Positions 1 through 6,108 of a stretch of DNA of 6,457 bases are shown in pieces (the first letter of the stretch is position 1; the number at the start of each line of letters is the position of its first letter). The position numbers were made by a program, and so were the translations under genes. Origin of the DNA: Pseudomonadota bacterium (GTDB lineage: Bacteria > Pseudomonadota > Alphaproteobacteria > Rhizobiales > Hyphomicrobiaceae); the NCBI GenBank assembly GCA_023390485.1, contig JAEWCT010000253.1, positions 1 to 6,457 of the forward strand, written 5' to 3'. Under the pieces are notes generated by a model that was not told where the DNA came from, ran no database searches, and was given only the letters and a program-made list of their open reading frames with translations.

Positions 1-100
1 GGACGGCAAGCCGTCCCGCGTCGGCTTCAAGGTTCTTGAAGACGGCAAGAAGGTCCGCATCGCAAAGCGCTCGGGCGAGCAGATCCCGGAGAAGAACTAG
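1..100 (+). CDS. rplX: 50S ribosomal protein L24, C-terminal part (5' end outside window)
   Basis: Codons run in frame from base 2 to a TAG at 98-100 and give the last 32 residues of the protein. The piece [17 protein letters not shown] followed by [11 protein letters not shown] matches the C-terminal end of bacterial L24, where a basic KRSGE-type segment closes the protein. L24 is a 50S assembly-initiating protein that binds 23S rRNA. Its position directly before rplE is the universal spc operon order. Only 3 nt separate its stop from the rplE ATG, so the two genes are probably translationally coupled, and a GGAG at 88-91 inside the rplX codons may serve as the rplE ribosome binding site. 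Identification rests on a short fragment plus very strong gene order. Confidence 0.93.
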   Translation, partial: DGKPSRVGFKVLEDGKKVRIAKRSGEQIPEKN

Positions 101-103
101 GCC

Positions 104-787
104 ATGGCAAAAGACACAGCAAAAGGCGCCAAGCCTCAGGGCGGCTCACCGCAGGGTGCTGGCGAAGGCAAGAAGGCGCGCGCCGACAAGAAGGCCGCGG
201 CATCGGCCGCTCCGCGCGAGCCCGCAGCTCCGCGTCCGGCCGATTACAAGCCGCGCCTCAAGTCGCATTACGAGAAGGTCGTCCGCGCTGCTCTCAAGGA
301 GAAGTTCGGCTACGCGAACGTGATGCAGATCCCGCGTATCGAGAAGATCGTGATCAACATGGGCGTTGGCGAAGCCGTCAACGATCGTAAGAAAGTCGAC
401 GTCGCTGCAGGCGATCTCGCTTTGATCGCCGGTCAGAAGCCGGTCATCACGCGGGCCCGCAAGGCCATCGCGACCTACAAGGTCCGTGAAGGCATGGCGA
501 TCGGCGCCAAGGTTACGCTTCGTGGCGACCGCATGTACGAATTTCTCGACCGGTTCGTGACGATCGCGCTGCCGCGCGTGAAGGACTTCCGTGGCCTGAA
601 CCCGAAGAGCTTCGACGGCCGTGGCAACTATGCGACCGGCCTCAAGGAGCACCTCGTGTTCCCCGAGATCGACTACGACAAGGTCGACAACGTATTGGGC
701 CTCGATGTGATCGTTTGCACGTCGGCCAGAACCGATGACGAAGCCCGTGAATTGCTCAAGGGCTTCAACTTCCCGTTCCGTAGCTAG
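104..787 (+). CDS. rplE: 50S ribosomal protein L5 with N-terminal basic extension
   Basis: L5 binds 5S rRNA with L18 and helps form the central protuberance and an intersubunit bridge. The 227 residues exceed the usual length of about 180. The family core starts near residue 46 ([13 protein letters not shown]) and includes [20 protein letters not shown] (68-87), the L5 signature region [17 protein letters not shown] (105-121), DFRGLNP (161-167), and the C-terminal FNFPF. Residues 1-45 form a Lys/Ala/Gly/Pro-rich low-complexity tail ([21 protein letters not shown]). The ATG at 104 is well supported: between it and the core there is no other in-frame ATG, GTG or TTG, so the extension must be translated if this frame is used. 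The Shine-Dalgarno is weak (GGAG 88-91, 12 nt away), which suggests coupling to rplX. Confidence 0.98.
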   Translation: MAKDTAKGAKPQGGSPQGAGEGKKARADKKAAASAAPREPAAPRPADYKPRLKSHYEKVVRAALKEKFGYANVMQIPRIEKIVINMGVGEAVNDRKKVDVAAGDLALIAGQKPVITRARKAIATYKVREGMAIGAKVTLRGDRMYEFLDRFVTIALPRVKDFRGLNPKSFDGRGNYATGLKEHLVFPEIDYDKVDNVLGLDVIVCTSARTDDEARELLKGFNFPFRS

Positions 788-814
788 AGGACCTCGGCAG
801 ACGCCGAAAGGCCT
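788..814 (+). other. Predicted RNA hairpin between rplE and rpsN
   Basis: In the 41-nt gap, TCGGC (794-798) pairs with GCCGA (803-807) around the loop AGAC. The stem continues outward with CC (792-793) to GG (810-811) and AGG (788-790) to CCT (812-814), with A791 bulged on one side and A808-A809 on the other. The structure fills the space between the rplE stop (785-787) and the strong rpsN Shine-Dalgarno at 817-823, leaving the latter single-stranded. There is no U-run, so it is not an intrinsic terminator. It was paired by eye and no folding energy was computed. Confidence 0.5.
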
Positions 815-828
815 TTGGAGGAGATGAA

Positions 829-1134
829 ATGGCTAAGACCAGTTCGATTGAGAAAAATAACCGTCGCCGCAAGATGACGGCCGAGCAGGCTCCGAAGCGC
901 AAGCGCCTGAAGCTGCTTGCCAAGGACAAGACGAAGACGCCGGAAGAGCGTTTCGCCGCTCGCCTGAAGCTTGCCGAAATGCCGCGTAACGGCTCGAAGG
1001 TTCGCATCCGCAATCGTTGCGAGATCACCGGCCGTCCACGCGGCAACTACCGCAAGCTCAAGATGTGCCGCAACCAGCTCCGCGAGCTGGCGAGCCAGGG
1101 GCGCATCCCGGGCATGGTCAAGGCGAGCTGGTAA
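829..1134 (+). CDS. rpsN: 30S ribosomal protein S14, zinc-free (C-) form
   Basis: S14 sits in the 30S head, contacts 16S rRNA near the A and P sites, and is needed for late head assembly. The 101-residue length is that of the long, zinc-independent form. The conserved block [20 protein letters not shown] (62-81) is present, with C64 and C80 only and no paired CxxC motifs, so no zinc ribbon is expected. The C-terminal [11 protein letters not shown] is typical. The start is set by a strong GGAGGAG at 817-823, five bases before the ATG. The next gene, rpsH, follows after 12 nt. The ATG at 824-826 inside the ribosome binding region is out of frame and is not used for this protein. Confidence 0.98.
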   Translation: MAKTSSIEKNNRRRKMTAEQAPKRKRLKLLAKDKTKTPEERFAARLKLAEMPRNGSKVRIRNRCEITGRPRGNYRKLKMCRNQLRELASQGRIPGMVKASW

Positions 1135-1146
1135 GAGGAAGCATCA

Positions 1147-1545
1147 ATGTCCGTGAATGATCCGTTGGGCGATATGCTGACCCGCATCCGGAACGCTCAG
1201 TTGCGTCGCCGGCCGAAGGTCGCCACCCCTGCTTCTAGCCTCCGCGCCCGCGTCCTCGACGTGCTCGCTGAGGAAGGCTATATCCGCGGCTACAGCCGCG
1301 TCGAATTGAAGGGCGAACTGCCTCAGTTCGAGATCGAGCTCAAGTATTACAATGGCCAGCCGGCCATTCGTGAGATCGAGCGCATCTCGAAGCCCGGCCG
1401 TCGCGTCTATTCGGCGGTAAAGGGAATTCCGGTCGTCGCCAACGGCCTCGGCGTCGCTATCCTGTCCACGCCGAAGGGCGTCATGTCGGACTCGAAGGCG
1501 CGCGAAGCCAACGTCGGCGGCGAAGTCATCTGCAACGTATTCTAA
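1147..1545 (+). CDS. rpsH: 30S ribosomal protein S8
   Basis: S8 is a primary 16S rRNA-binding protein of the 30S body that binds helix 21. In Escherichia coli it also represses the spc operon by binding its own mRNA near rplE. The 132 residues match the family length. The N-terminal [18 protein letters not shown] is canonical, and the C-terminal signature region [20 protein letters not shown] (101-120) followed by GGEVICNVF (124-132) contains the RNA-contacting loop. GAGGAA at 1135-1140 lies six bases before the ATG and is a good Shine-Dalgarno. No coding anomaly is visible. The target of any S8 autoregulation in this organism is unclear, because the classical intergenic site upstream of rplE is absent. 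Confidence 0.98.
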   Translation: MSVNDPLGDMLTRIRNAQLRRRPKVATPASSLRARVLDVLAEEGYIRGYSRVELKGELPQFEIELKYYNGQPAIREIERISKPGRRVYSAVKGIPVVANGLGVAILSTPKGVMSDSKAREANVGGEVICNVF

Positions 1546-1547
1546 AG

Positions 1548-1567
1548 GCTGGGGCTTCGGCCTCGGC
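1548..1567 (+). other. Predicted cUUCGg-capped RNA hairpin between rpsH and rplF
   Basis: Two nt after the rpsH stop, GCTGGGGC (1548-1555) pairs with GCCTCGGC (1560-1567) in eight pairs, two of them G-U, around a TTCG loop (1556-1559) closed by C-G. In RNA this is the exceptionally stable C(UUCG)G tetraloop. It is followed by GAAACAAGG rather than a U-run, so termination is unlikely. It could act as a pause, a processing barrier or a spacer before rplF, whose own Shine-Dalgarno is weak. Confidence 0.6.
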
Positions 1568-1588
1568 GAAACAAGGTTTGAAGAAGCC

Positions 1589-2131
1589 ATGTCGCGCATC
1601 GGTAAGAAACCCGTTCCGGTCCCGTCGAACGTGACGGCGACGATCGCCGGTCAGACCGTCAAGATGAAGGGCCCGAAGGGCGAGCTCGCCTTCACGGTTC
1701 CGGACGCCTTGAAGGTTCAGCGGACGGACGAAGGCATCGACGTCAGCCTTCTCGAAGACACGAAGCTTGCGCGCTCCGAGTGGGGCATGTCGCGGACTCA
1801 GATCGCGAACCTCATCAAGGGCGTGACCGAAGGCTACAGCCAGGATCTCGAGATCCACGGCGTCGGCTTCAAGGCGACGATGAAGGGCAAGGACACGCTG
1901 ACGCTTTCCGTCGGCTACAGCCACGACGTCGTGCTGAAGATCCCGGCGGGCGTGGACGTCAAGGTCGGCGGCGCAAAGAGCGAACTGGTGTCGGTCTCCG
2001 GCATCGACAAGCAGGCGGTCGGCCAGGTGGCATCCGTCATCCGTGCCTCTCGCAAGCCGGAGCCCTATCAGGGCAAGGGCGTGCGCTATAAGGGCGAATA
2101 CATCCTCCGCAAGGAAGGCAAGAAGAAGTAG
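1589..2131 (+). CDS. rplF: 50S ribosomal protein L6
   Basis: L6 lies near the L7/L12 stalk base and the sarcin-ricin loop and supports factor binding on the 50S subunit. The 180 residues match the usual 175-180. The two internally related halves are visible: an N-terminal domain starting [12 protein letters not shown], and a second domain from [14 protein letters not shown] (87-100) onward. The family signature [11 protein letters not shown] is at 157-167, followed by the basic end LRKEGKKK. The start is fixed by the canonical MSRIGK N-terminus. The Shine-Dalgarno is poor (AAGG 1573-1576 or GAAGAAG 1580-1586 at awkward spacings), unlike those of rpsN, rpsE and rpsM. The rplR start follows after 11 nt. 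Confidence 0.98.
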   Translation: MSRIGKKPVPVPSNVTATIAGQTVKMKGPKGELAFTVPDALKVQRTDEGIDVSLLEDTKLARSEWGMSRTQIANLIKGVTEGYSQDLEIHGVGFKATMKGKDTLTLSVGYSHDVVLKIPAGVDVKVGGAKSELVSVSGIDKQAVGQVASVIRASRKPEPYQGKGVRYKGEYILRKEGKKK

Positions 2132-2142
2132 GACCGGCACCG

Positions 2143-2505
2143 ATGGCCAACAGCAATCAGAAATTTACGAACCGCAAGGCGCGTGTTCGTCGAAGCCTCA
2201 AGGCCGCCGCGAATGGCCGCCCCCGGCTTTCCATTCACCGCTCGTCGGAGAATATCTACGCGCAGGTGATCGACGACGTGAAGGGCGTAACCCTCGCTTC
2301 GGCTTCGACGCTCGAGAAGGACGTCAAGGGCTCGCTGAAGACGGGCGCCGACAAGGCAGCAGCCGCTGCCATCGGCAAGCTCGTCGCCGAGCGCGCCGTC
2401 AAGGCTGGCGTCACCGAGGTCGTTTTCGACCGCGGCGGCTTTCTGTTTCATGGGCGCGTCAAGGCGCTCGCCGATGCCGCCCGCGAGGGCGGACTGAAGT
2501 TTTAA
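2143..2505 (+). CDS. rplR: 50S ribosomal protein L18
   Basis: L18 binds 5S rRNA and, with L5, attaches it to the large subunit at the central protuberance. The 120 residues are of family length. Visible landmarks are the basic N-terminus with [10 protein letters not shown] (11-20), the block [20 protein letters not shown] (25-44) and the C-terminal [20 protein letters not shown] (95-114) ending in EGGLKF, which is the family's standard end. AGGA at 2130-2133 overlaps the rplF stop codon and lies nine bases before the ATG, suggesting coupled translation from rplF. A different frame stays open across this gene, but it is a GC-rich shadow that merges into the rpsE frame. Confidence 0.98.
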   Translation: MANSNQKFTNRKARVRRSLKAAANGRPRLSIHRSSENIYAQVIDDVKGVTLASASTLEKDVKGSLKTGADKAAAAAIGKLVAERAVKAGVTEVVFDRGGFLFHGRVKALADAAREGGLKF

Positions 2506-2531
2506 GAGAGATACCCGAGAGGAACCGAAAC

Positions 2532-3107
2532 GTGGCACGTGGACCCCAGAGAGACCGTGGCAGAGATCGCGAGGAGCGCGACAGCGAGTTTTCCGATAAG
2601 CTCGTTCACATCAATCGCGTCGCCAAGGTCGTCAAGGGCGGTAAGCGCTTCGGCTTTGCTGCGCTCGTCGTCGTAGGCGACTTGAAGGGCCGCGTCGGCT
2701 TCGGCCACGGCAAGGCCCGTGAGGTTCCGGAGGCGATCCGCAAGGCGACCGAAGGTGCAAAGCGCAACCTTCTCCGCGTGCCGCTGCGCGACGCGCGTAC
2801 GCTTCATCACGATAGCGTCGGCCGTCACGGCGCCGGCAAGGTGATCCTGCGCTCGGCTCCGGCCGGTACCGGCATCATCGCAGGCGGCGCGATGCGCGCC
2901 GTTTTCGAGATGGTCGGCGTGCATGACATCGTTGCGAAGTCGATGGGCTCGACGAACCCCTATAACGTCGTCCGCGCGACGTTCGATGCGCTTAAGGCGC
3001 AGGAAAATCCGCGCGGCGTCGCTGCTCGCCGCAACAAGAAGGTTTCCGACATCGTGTCGCGTCGTCGCGACGGCTCGGCCGCTGCCGAGGCCGGTGCGGA
3101 CGTCTGA
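2532..3107 (+). CDS. rpsE: 30S ribosomal protein S5, GTG start
   Basis: S5 is a 30S protein involved in decoding fidelity and mRNA entry, and in other bacteria substitutions in its N-terminal loop give spectinomycin resistance. The reading frame stays open far upstream into rplR, so the start must be chosen. GTG at 2532 follows AGAGGAA (2518-2524) by seven bases and yields [20 protein letters not shown], a typical alphaproteobacterial S5 N-terminus, giving 191 residues. The S5 signature starts at [15 protein letters not shown] (36-50) and continues through [15 protein letters not shown]. The loop VKGG (34-37) is intact, with no sign of a spectinomycin-resistance deletion. The second domain has [15 protein letters not shown] (112-126). 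The tail after residue 179 is an Ala-rich stretch. Confidence 0.97.
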   Translation: MARGPQRDRGRDREERDSEFSDKLVHINRVAKVVKGGKRFGFAALVVVGDLKGRVGFGHGKAREVPEAIRKATEGAKRNLLRVPLRDARTLHHDSVGRHGAGKVILRSAPAGTGIIAGGAMRAVFEMVGVHDIVAKSMGSTNPYNVVRATFDALKAQENPRGVAARRNKKVSDIVSRRRDGSAAAEAGADV

Positions 3108-3118
3108 AGCAAATAACG

Positions 3119-3145
3119 GAAGCGCTGCAGCAAATCTGCCGCTTC
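3119..3145 (+). other. Predicted RNA hairpin between rpsE and rpmD
   Basis: In the 61-nt gap, GAAGCG (3119-3124) pairs perfectly with CGCTTC (3140-3145). After a two-base bulge (CT, 3125-3126), GCAG (3127-3130) pairs with CTGC (3136-3139) around the loop CAAAT. That gives ten pairs in 27 nt. The next bases are ACAAAGGGACC, with no U-run, so it is not an intrinsic terminator. The rpmD Shine-Dalgarno (GAGG 3158-3161) lies 12 nt further on and remains free. Confidence 0.6.
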
Positions 3146-3168
3146 ACAAAGGGACCTGAGGTTACGAT

Positions 3169-3360
3169 ATGGCGACGAAGAAGACGATCACGCTGAAGCA
3201 GGTGCGGAGCGCCAACCGGCGCCCCGAGCGGCAGGCCGACACGCTGATCGGCCTCGGGCTGAATAAGATCGGTCGTACCTCGACGGTTGAAGACACGCCG
3301 GCTGTTCGCGGCATGCTGAAAAAAGTTCAGCACCTCGTTCAGGTCGAAGAAGGGAAATAA
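3169..3360 (+). CDS. rpmD: 50S ribosomal protein L30
   Basis: L30 is a small single-domain 23S rRNA-binding protein of the large subunit, encoded between rpsE and rplO in spc operons that retain it. The 63 residues fit the family length of about 60. Typical features are the early [20 protein letters not shown] segment (7-26), the [10 protein letters not shown] turn (26-35), and [19 protein letters not shown] (43-61) forming the last helix and strand. The ATG follows GAGG (3158-3161) by seven bases. The stop is only 5 nt before the rplO ATG, so these two genes are almost certainly coupled. Confidence 0.97.
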   Translation: MATKKTITLKQVRSANRRPERQADTLIGLGLNKIGRTSTVEDTPAVRGMLKKVQHLVQVEEGK

Positions 3361-3365
3361 CGGTT

Positions 3366-3920
3366 ATGCGGCTCAACGGTATTAAGGACAACCCCGGCGC
3401 CAAGAAGACGCGCGTCCGCATCGGTCGCGGTATCGGCTCGGGCTTGGGCAAAATGGGCGGCCGCGGCGGCAAGGGCCAGACGGCTCGTACCGGCGTCGCG
3501 ATCGGCGGCTTCGAAGGCGGTCAGATGCCCTTGCATCGCCGTCTGCCGAAGCGCGGCTTCAACAAGTGGCGCCCTGAGCATTTCAACGAGATCAACATCG
3601 GCTCGCTGCAGCAGGCGATCGAGGACAAGCGTCTCGACGGCTCGAAGCCGGTCGATCTGGCGTCCCTGATTGAAGCTGGTATCGTGCGCCGTGCGAAGGA
3701 CGGTCTTCGTCTCCTCGCCGACGGTGAGATCAAGGCCAAGATCTCGATCACGGTCAACCATGCCTCCGCGAAGGCAAAGGCAGCGATCGAGAAGGCTGGC
3801 GGCACCGTCACCGTGATCGAGCGCAAGGTCCTCGCAGCGGACGAAGAGAAGCGCAAGAAGTCGGCCGACAAGAAGGCCGCCCGCGGCAAGAAGCCGGGCG
3901 CTGCGAAGTCGGAGGAATAA
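3366..3920 (+). CDS. rplO: 50S ribosomal protein L15 with C-terminal basic extension
   Basis: L15 binds 23S rRNA late in 50S assembly, below the central protuberance. The glycine-rich N-terminal region that threads into rRNA is clear (RIGRGIGSGLGKMGGRGGKG, 18-37), followed by FEGGQMPLHRRLPKRGF (49-65). The C-terminal signature runs from LRLLADGEIKAKISITV (114-130) to KAAIEKAGGTVTVIE (138-152). Homologues usually end near there, but this protein continues for 32 residues, rich in Lys, Ala and Glu (DEEKRKKSADKKAARGKKPG). The extension has no visible domain and is probably flexible. AAGGGA (3350-3355), within the end of rpmD, is the likely Shine-Dalgarno, ten bases before the ATG. Confidence 0.98.
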   Translation: MRLNGIKDNPGAKKTRVRIGRGIGSGLGKMGGRGGKGQTARTGVAIGGFEGGQMPLHRRLPKRGFNKWRPEHFNEINIGSLQQAIEDKRLDGSKPVDLASLIEAGIVRRAKDGLRLLADGEIKAKISITVNHASAKAKAAIEKAGGTVTVIERKVLAADEEKRKKSADKKAARGKKPGAAKSEE

Positions 3921-3922
3921 CG

Positions 3923-4038
3923 CGAGCGCGCGATTTGGCCTGGGGAACCAGCCCGATTGAGCGTTCGAGGCCGGAAGGCGCCGGAAACGGCGCTATCCGG
4001 GCCCAAGTTGCGACGACGCCATTTGGCAGGGTCGCAAC
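3923..4038 (+). promoter_or_regulatory. Candidate structured RNA leader of secY: three consecutive stem-loops
   Basis: The 136-nt rplO-secY gap folds by eye into a chain. Stem A: CGAGCGC (3923-3929) with GCGTTCG (3961-3967), one G-U. It encloses a hairpin, GG and CCTGG (3937-3938, 3940-3943 with T3941 in the stem) pairing with CCAG and CC (3948-3953) around GGAA. Stem B: 3969-4003, a GCGCCG/CGGCGC stem capped by GAAA, extended by a G-U pair, an A-A mismatch, five more pairs, a bulged G and two closing pairs. Stem C: GTTGCGAC (4007-4014) with GTCGCAAC (4031-4038), with an inner GCC/GGC. The secY Shine-Dalgarno AGGAG (4043-4047) begins five bases later. No U-run follows any stem. Stems B and C are firm pairings; stem A is less certain, and a regulatory role is inferred. 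Confidence 0.5.
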
Positions 4039-4056
4039 GGTTAGGAGAAGAGACCA

Positions 4057-5400
4057 ATGGTTTCCGCTGCCGAGCAGCTTGCTTCGAATCTGAACTTCAG
4101 CGCCTTCGCCAAGGCGGAGGATTTGAAGCGGCGCCTGTGGTTCACGCTTGGCGCACTGATCGTTTTCCGGCTCGGCACGTTCATCCCGCTGCCGGGCATC
4201 AACCCGGCTGCATTCGCTGAAACGTTCAAGCAGCAGGCCGGCGGCATCCTGGGCATGTTCAACATGTTCTCGGGCGGCGCACTCGAGCGTCTCGCGATCT
4301 TCTCTCTGAACATCATGCCGTACATCTCGGCGTCGATCATCATGCAGTTGATGAGCTCGATTTCGCCGAAACTGGAAGCCTTGAAGAAAGAAGGCGAGGC
4401 CGGCCGCAAGCAGATCAACCAATACACGCGGTATCTGACGGTCATTCTCGCTGCGCTGCAGGCCTATGGCATCGCCGTTGGCCTTGAAGGCTCGCGAAAC
4501 GCGGCCGGCGCCGTGGTTCTGGATCCGGGCATGTTCTTCCGCATGACGACGGTGATCACCCTCGTCGGCGGTACCGTTTTCCTGATGTGGCTCGGCGAGC
4601 AGATCACGCAGCGCGGCGTCGGTAACGGCACGTCGCTGATCATCTTCGCCGGTATCGTCGCGGGATTGCCGAACGCGCTCGTACAACTCTTCGAGCTGTC
4701 GCGCACCGGCTCGATTTCGCCCGGCATTCTAGTGTTCTTCCTGGTGCTGGCTCTGGCTGTTGTCGCCGCGATCGTATTCTTCGAGCGCGCCCAAAGGCGT
4801 CTGCTGGTCCAGTATCCAAAGCGGCAGGTCGGGAACAAGATGTTCCAGGGCGAAGCTTCGCATCTGCCGCTGAAACTCAACTCTTCCGGCGTCATTCCGC
4901 CGATCTTCGCGTCCTCGCTGCTGCTCTTGCCGATCACGGTTGCGCAGTTCACGGCAGGGCAGGGCCCGGAATGGCTCAATGAGGCTGTCGCGGCGCTTGG
5001 CTCGGGCCAGCCGCTGCATATGCTCGTCTATTCGTTGCTGATCCTGTTCTTTGCGTTCTTCTACACCGCGGTCGTGATCAACCCGAAGGAAACCGCAGAT
5101 AACCTTCGCAAGTACGGCGGCTTCCTTCCCGGTATCCGCCCTGGCGAGAAGACGGCCGAATATATCGACTATGTCTTGACCCGCATTACAGTCGTCGGCG
5201 CCTTGTATCTGGCAGCGGTCTGCGTCCTTCCCGAGATCCTGACGTCGTATGCCGGCATTCCGCTCTATTTCGGCGGCACCTCACTGCTCATCGCCGTCAG
5301 CGTCACGATGGACACCGTCGCCCAGATCCAGAGCCACCTCATCGCTCAGCAGTATGAGGGGCTGATCAAGAAGGCCAAACTCCGCGGGGCCCGGCGATGA
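4057..5400 (+). CDS. secY: Preprotein translocase subunit SecY
   Basis: SecY is the inner-membrane channel of the Sec translocon, working with SecE and SecG and receiving substrates from SecA or the ribosome. The 447 residues and ten hydrophobic segments fit the family: about 28-45, 79-99, 126-143, 161-178, 193-212, 223-242, 279-297, 325-345, 378-395 and 402-424. The plug region is around 62-77. SecY signatures are [16 protein letters not shown] (84-99) and [16 protein letters not shown] (180-195). R361 in [12 protein letters not shown] is the conserved cytoplasmic C5-loop arginine needed for SecA and ribosome docking. The ATG is the first possible start because an in-frame TAG lies at 4042-4044; AGGAG (4043-4047) is nine bases upstream. 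secY ends within the adk start codon (ATGA). Confidence 0.99.
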   Translation: MVSAAEQLASNLNFSAFAKAEDLKRRLWFTLGALIVFRLGTFIPLPGINPAAFAETFKQQAGGILGMFNMFSGGALERLAIFSLNIMPYISASIIMQLMSSISPKLEALKKEGEAGRKQINQYTRYLTVILAALQAYGIAVGLEGSRNAAGAVVLDPGMFFRMTTVITLVGGTVFLMWLGEQITQRGVGNGTSLIIFAGIVAGLPNALVQLFELSRTGSISPGILVFFLVLALAVVAAIVFFERAQRRLLVQYPKRQVGNKMFQGEASHLPLKLNSSGVIPPIFASSLLLLPITVAQFTAGQGPEWLNEAVAALGSGQPLHMLVYSLLILFFAFFYTAVVINPKETADNLRKYGGFLPGIRPGEKTAEYIDYVLTRITVVGALYLAAVCVLPEILTSYAGIPLYFGGTSLLIAVSVTMDTVAQIQSHLIAQQYEGLIKKAKLRGARR

Positions 5401-5990
5401 TCCTGATACTGCTTGGGCCGCCAGGGGCGGGCAAGGGTACCCAGTCTCAGCTGATCTCCGAGCGCCTCGGGCTGCCGCAACTTTCGACCGGTGACATGCT
5501 GCGCGCCGCCGTCAAGGCAGGCACGCCGGTTGGTCTCAAGGCGAAGAAAATTATGGAGGCGGGCAGCCTCGTCAGCGACGAGGTCGTCATTGGCATCATC
5601 GCCGACCGCATTTCGGAGCCCGACTGCGCCAAGGGCTTCATCCTCGACGGGTTTCCGCGCACGCTGGCCCAGGCCGATGCCCTGGACGAGCTGCTGAAGT
5701 CCAAGGGCCGCCATCTCGACGTCGTCGTCGAGCTGAAGGTCGACGATACGAAGCTGATCGAGCGGATCGAATGCCGCGCCCGCGAGACGCTCGCGGCTGG
5801 CGGCACGGTCCGCGCCGATGACAACGCCGACGCCCTGAAAACGCGCCTGATCGCCTATTACCGCGAAACTGCGCCGCTCCTTGGTTACTACTACGCCCCC
5901 CGGCTGCTCAAGTCGGTGGACGGCATGATGCCCATTCCGGAGGTCAGCCGCCAAATCGGTGAGCTTCTGGACCAATTCCAGCATGCGTGA
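5397..5990 (+). CDS. adk: Adenylate kinase, short-LID form
   Basis: Cytoplasmic enzyme catalysing ATP + AMP = 2 ADP. The P-loop GPPGAGKGT is at 7-15 with K13. STGDMLR (30-36) and DGFPRT (84-89) supply the AMP-binding R36 and R88. R123 and the RADDN...LKTRL segment (139-151) with R150, plus R156 in YYRET, match the phosphate-contacting arginines. At 197 residues it is shorter than the 214-residue Escherichia coli enzyme, because the LID is reduced to a short loop around 128-140 ([13 protein letters not shown]) with no zinc cysteines. The ATG overlaps the secY stop by four bases and there is no purine-rich Shine-Dalgarno just upstream (only GGGG at 5386-5389), so translation probably depends on re-initiation after secY. 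adk between secY and rpsM is a common alphaproteobacterial order. Confidence 0.99.
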   Translation: MILILLGPPGAGKGTQSQLISERLGLPQLSTGDMLRAAVKAGTPVGLKAKKIMEAGSLVSDEVVIGIIADRISEPDCAKGFILDGFPRTLAQADALDELLKSKGRHLDVVVELKVDDTKLIERIECRARETLAAGGTVRADDNADALKTRLIAYYRETAPLLGYYYAPRLLKSVDGMMPIPEVSRQIGELLDQFQHA

Positions 5991-6006
5991 CACAAAGAAG
6001 CACGGA

Positions 6007-6035
6007 TTGACGGAAGGGATGACCCGCGGTAGAAC
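6007..6035 (+). promoter_or_regulatory. Candidate sigma70 promoter for the rpsM operon
   Basis: TTGACG (6007-6012, five of six matches to TTGACA) and TAGAAC (6030-6035, four of six to TATAAT) are separated by exactly 17 bases. Transcription would start near A6040/A6041, giving a leader of about 142 nt before the rpsM GTG. It lies 16 nt after the adk stop, in the largest gap of the window, where a new unit would be expected to start. No terminator is seen after adk, so read-through from the spc operon probably also feeds rpsM. Prediction from sequence only. Confidence 0.5.
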
Positions 6036-6073
6036 ACACAACTTTCTTTTAGGGCTCAACTTGATCCGGACCA

Positions 6074-6108
6074 GGGCACGAAACCCCGGTACTGCGGTCG
6101 TTGTGCCT
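6074..6108 (+). other. Predicted hairpin in the rpsM leader
   Basis: GGCACGA (6075-6081) pairs with TTGTGCC (6101-6107) with one G-U, and G6074-T6108 adds another wobble. Inside, CCG (6086-6088) can pair with CGG (6095-6097). The GTGC at 6103-6106 could alternatively pair with GCAC at 6113-6116, so a two-state fold is conceivable but weak. The sequence after the stem (ATTTGCAC) is not a terminator-like U-run. It sits between the candidate promoter and the rpsM start and may be part of an autoregulatory leader. Confidence 0.4.

Noticed and set aside
2043..2531. Upstream continuation of the rpsE frame through rplR, which would give a 354-residue protein
   Set aside because: The upstream part overlaps rplR in a different frame and is not S5-like; the GTG at 2532 with AGAGGAA and a canonical N-terminus is the real start.
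3969..4038. Rho-independent terminator separating secY from the ribosomal-protein genes
   Set aside because: The stems are strong but are followed by CAAG and GGTTAGGAG rather than a U-run, so read-through is expected.
3921..4056. Palindromic repeat element of the REP type inserted between rplO and secY
   Set aside because: No part of the gap recurs elsewhere in the window and the stems differ from one another; a genome-wide search would be needed to revive this idea.
3957..4220. Small + strand frame beginning in the rplO-secY gap (TTG start) and overlapping the start of secY
   Set aside because: Most of it lies inside secY in another frame, it has no Shine-Dalgarno and no recognisable domain, and the gap part is better explained by RNA stems.
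3808..4686. Long antisense frame (292 codons) opposite the end of rplO and the start of secY
   Set aside because: Typical open antisense frame in GC-rich coding DNA; the product is low-complexity Arg-rich with no family resemblance.
6016..6050. Possible intrinsic terminator after adk (GGG-ATGA-CCC followed later by TTTCTTTT)
   Set aside because: The stem is only 3 bp and the T-rich stretch begins 17 bases after it, so it does not have terminator geometry.
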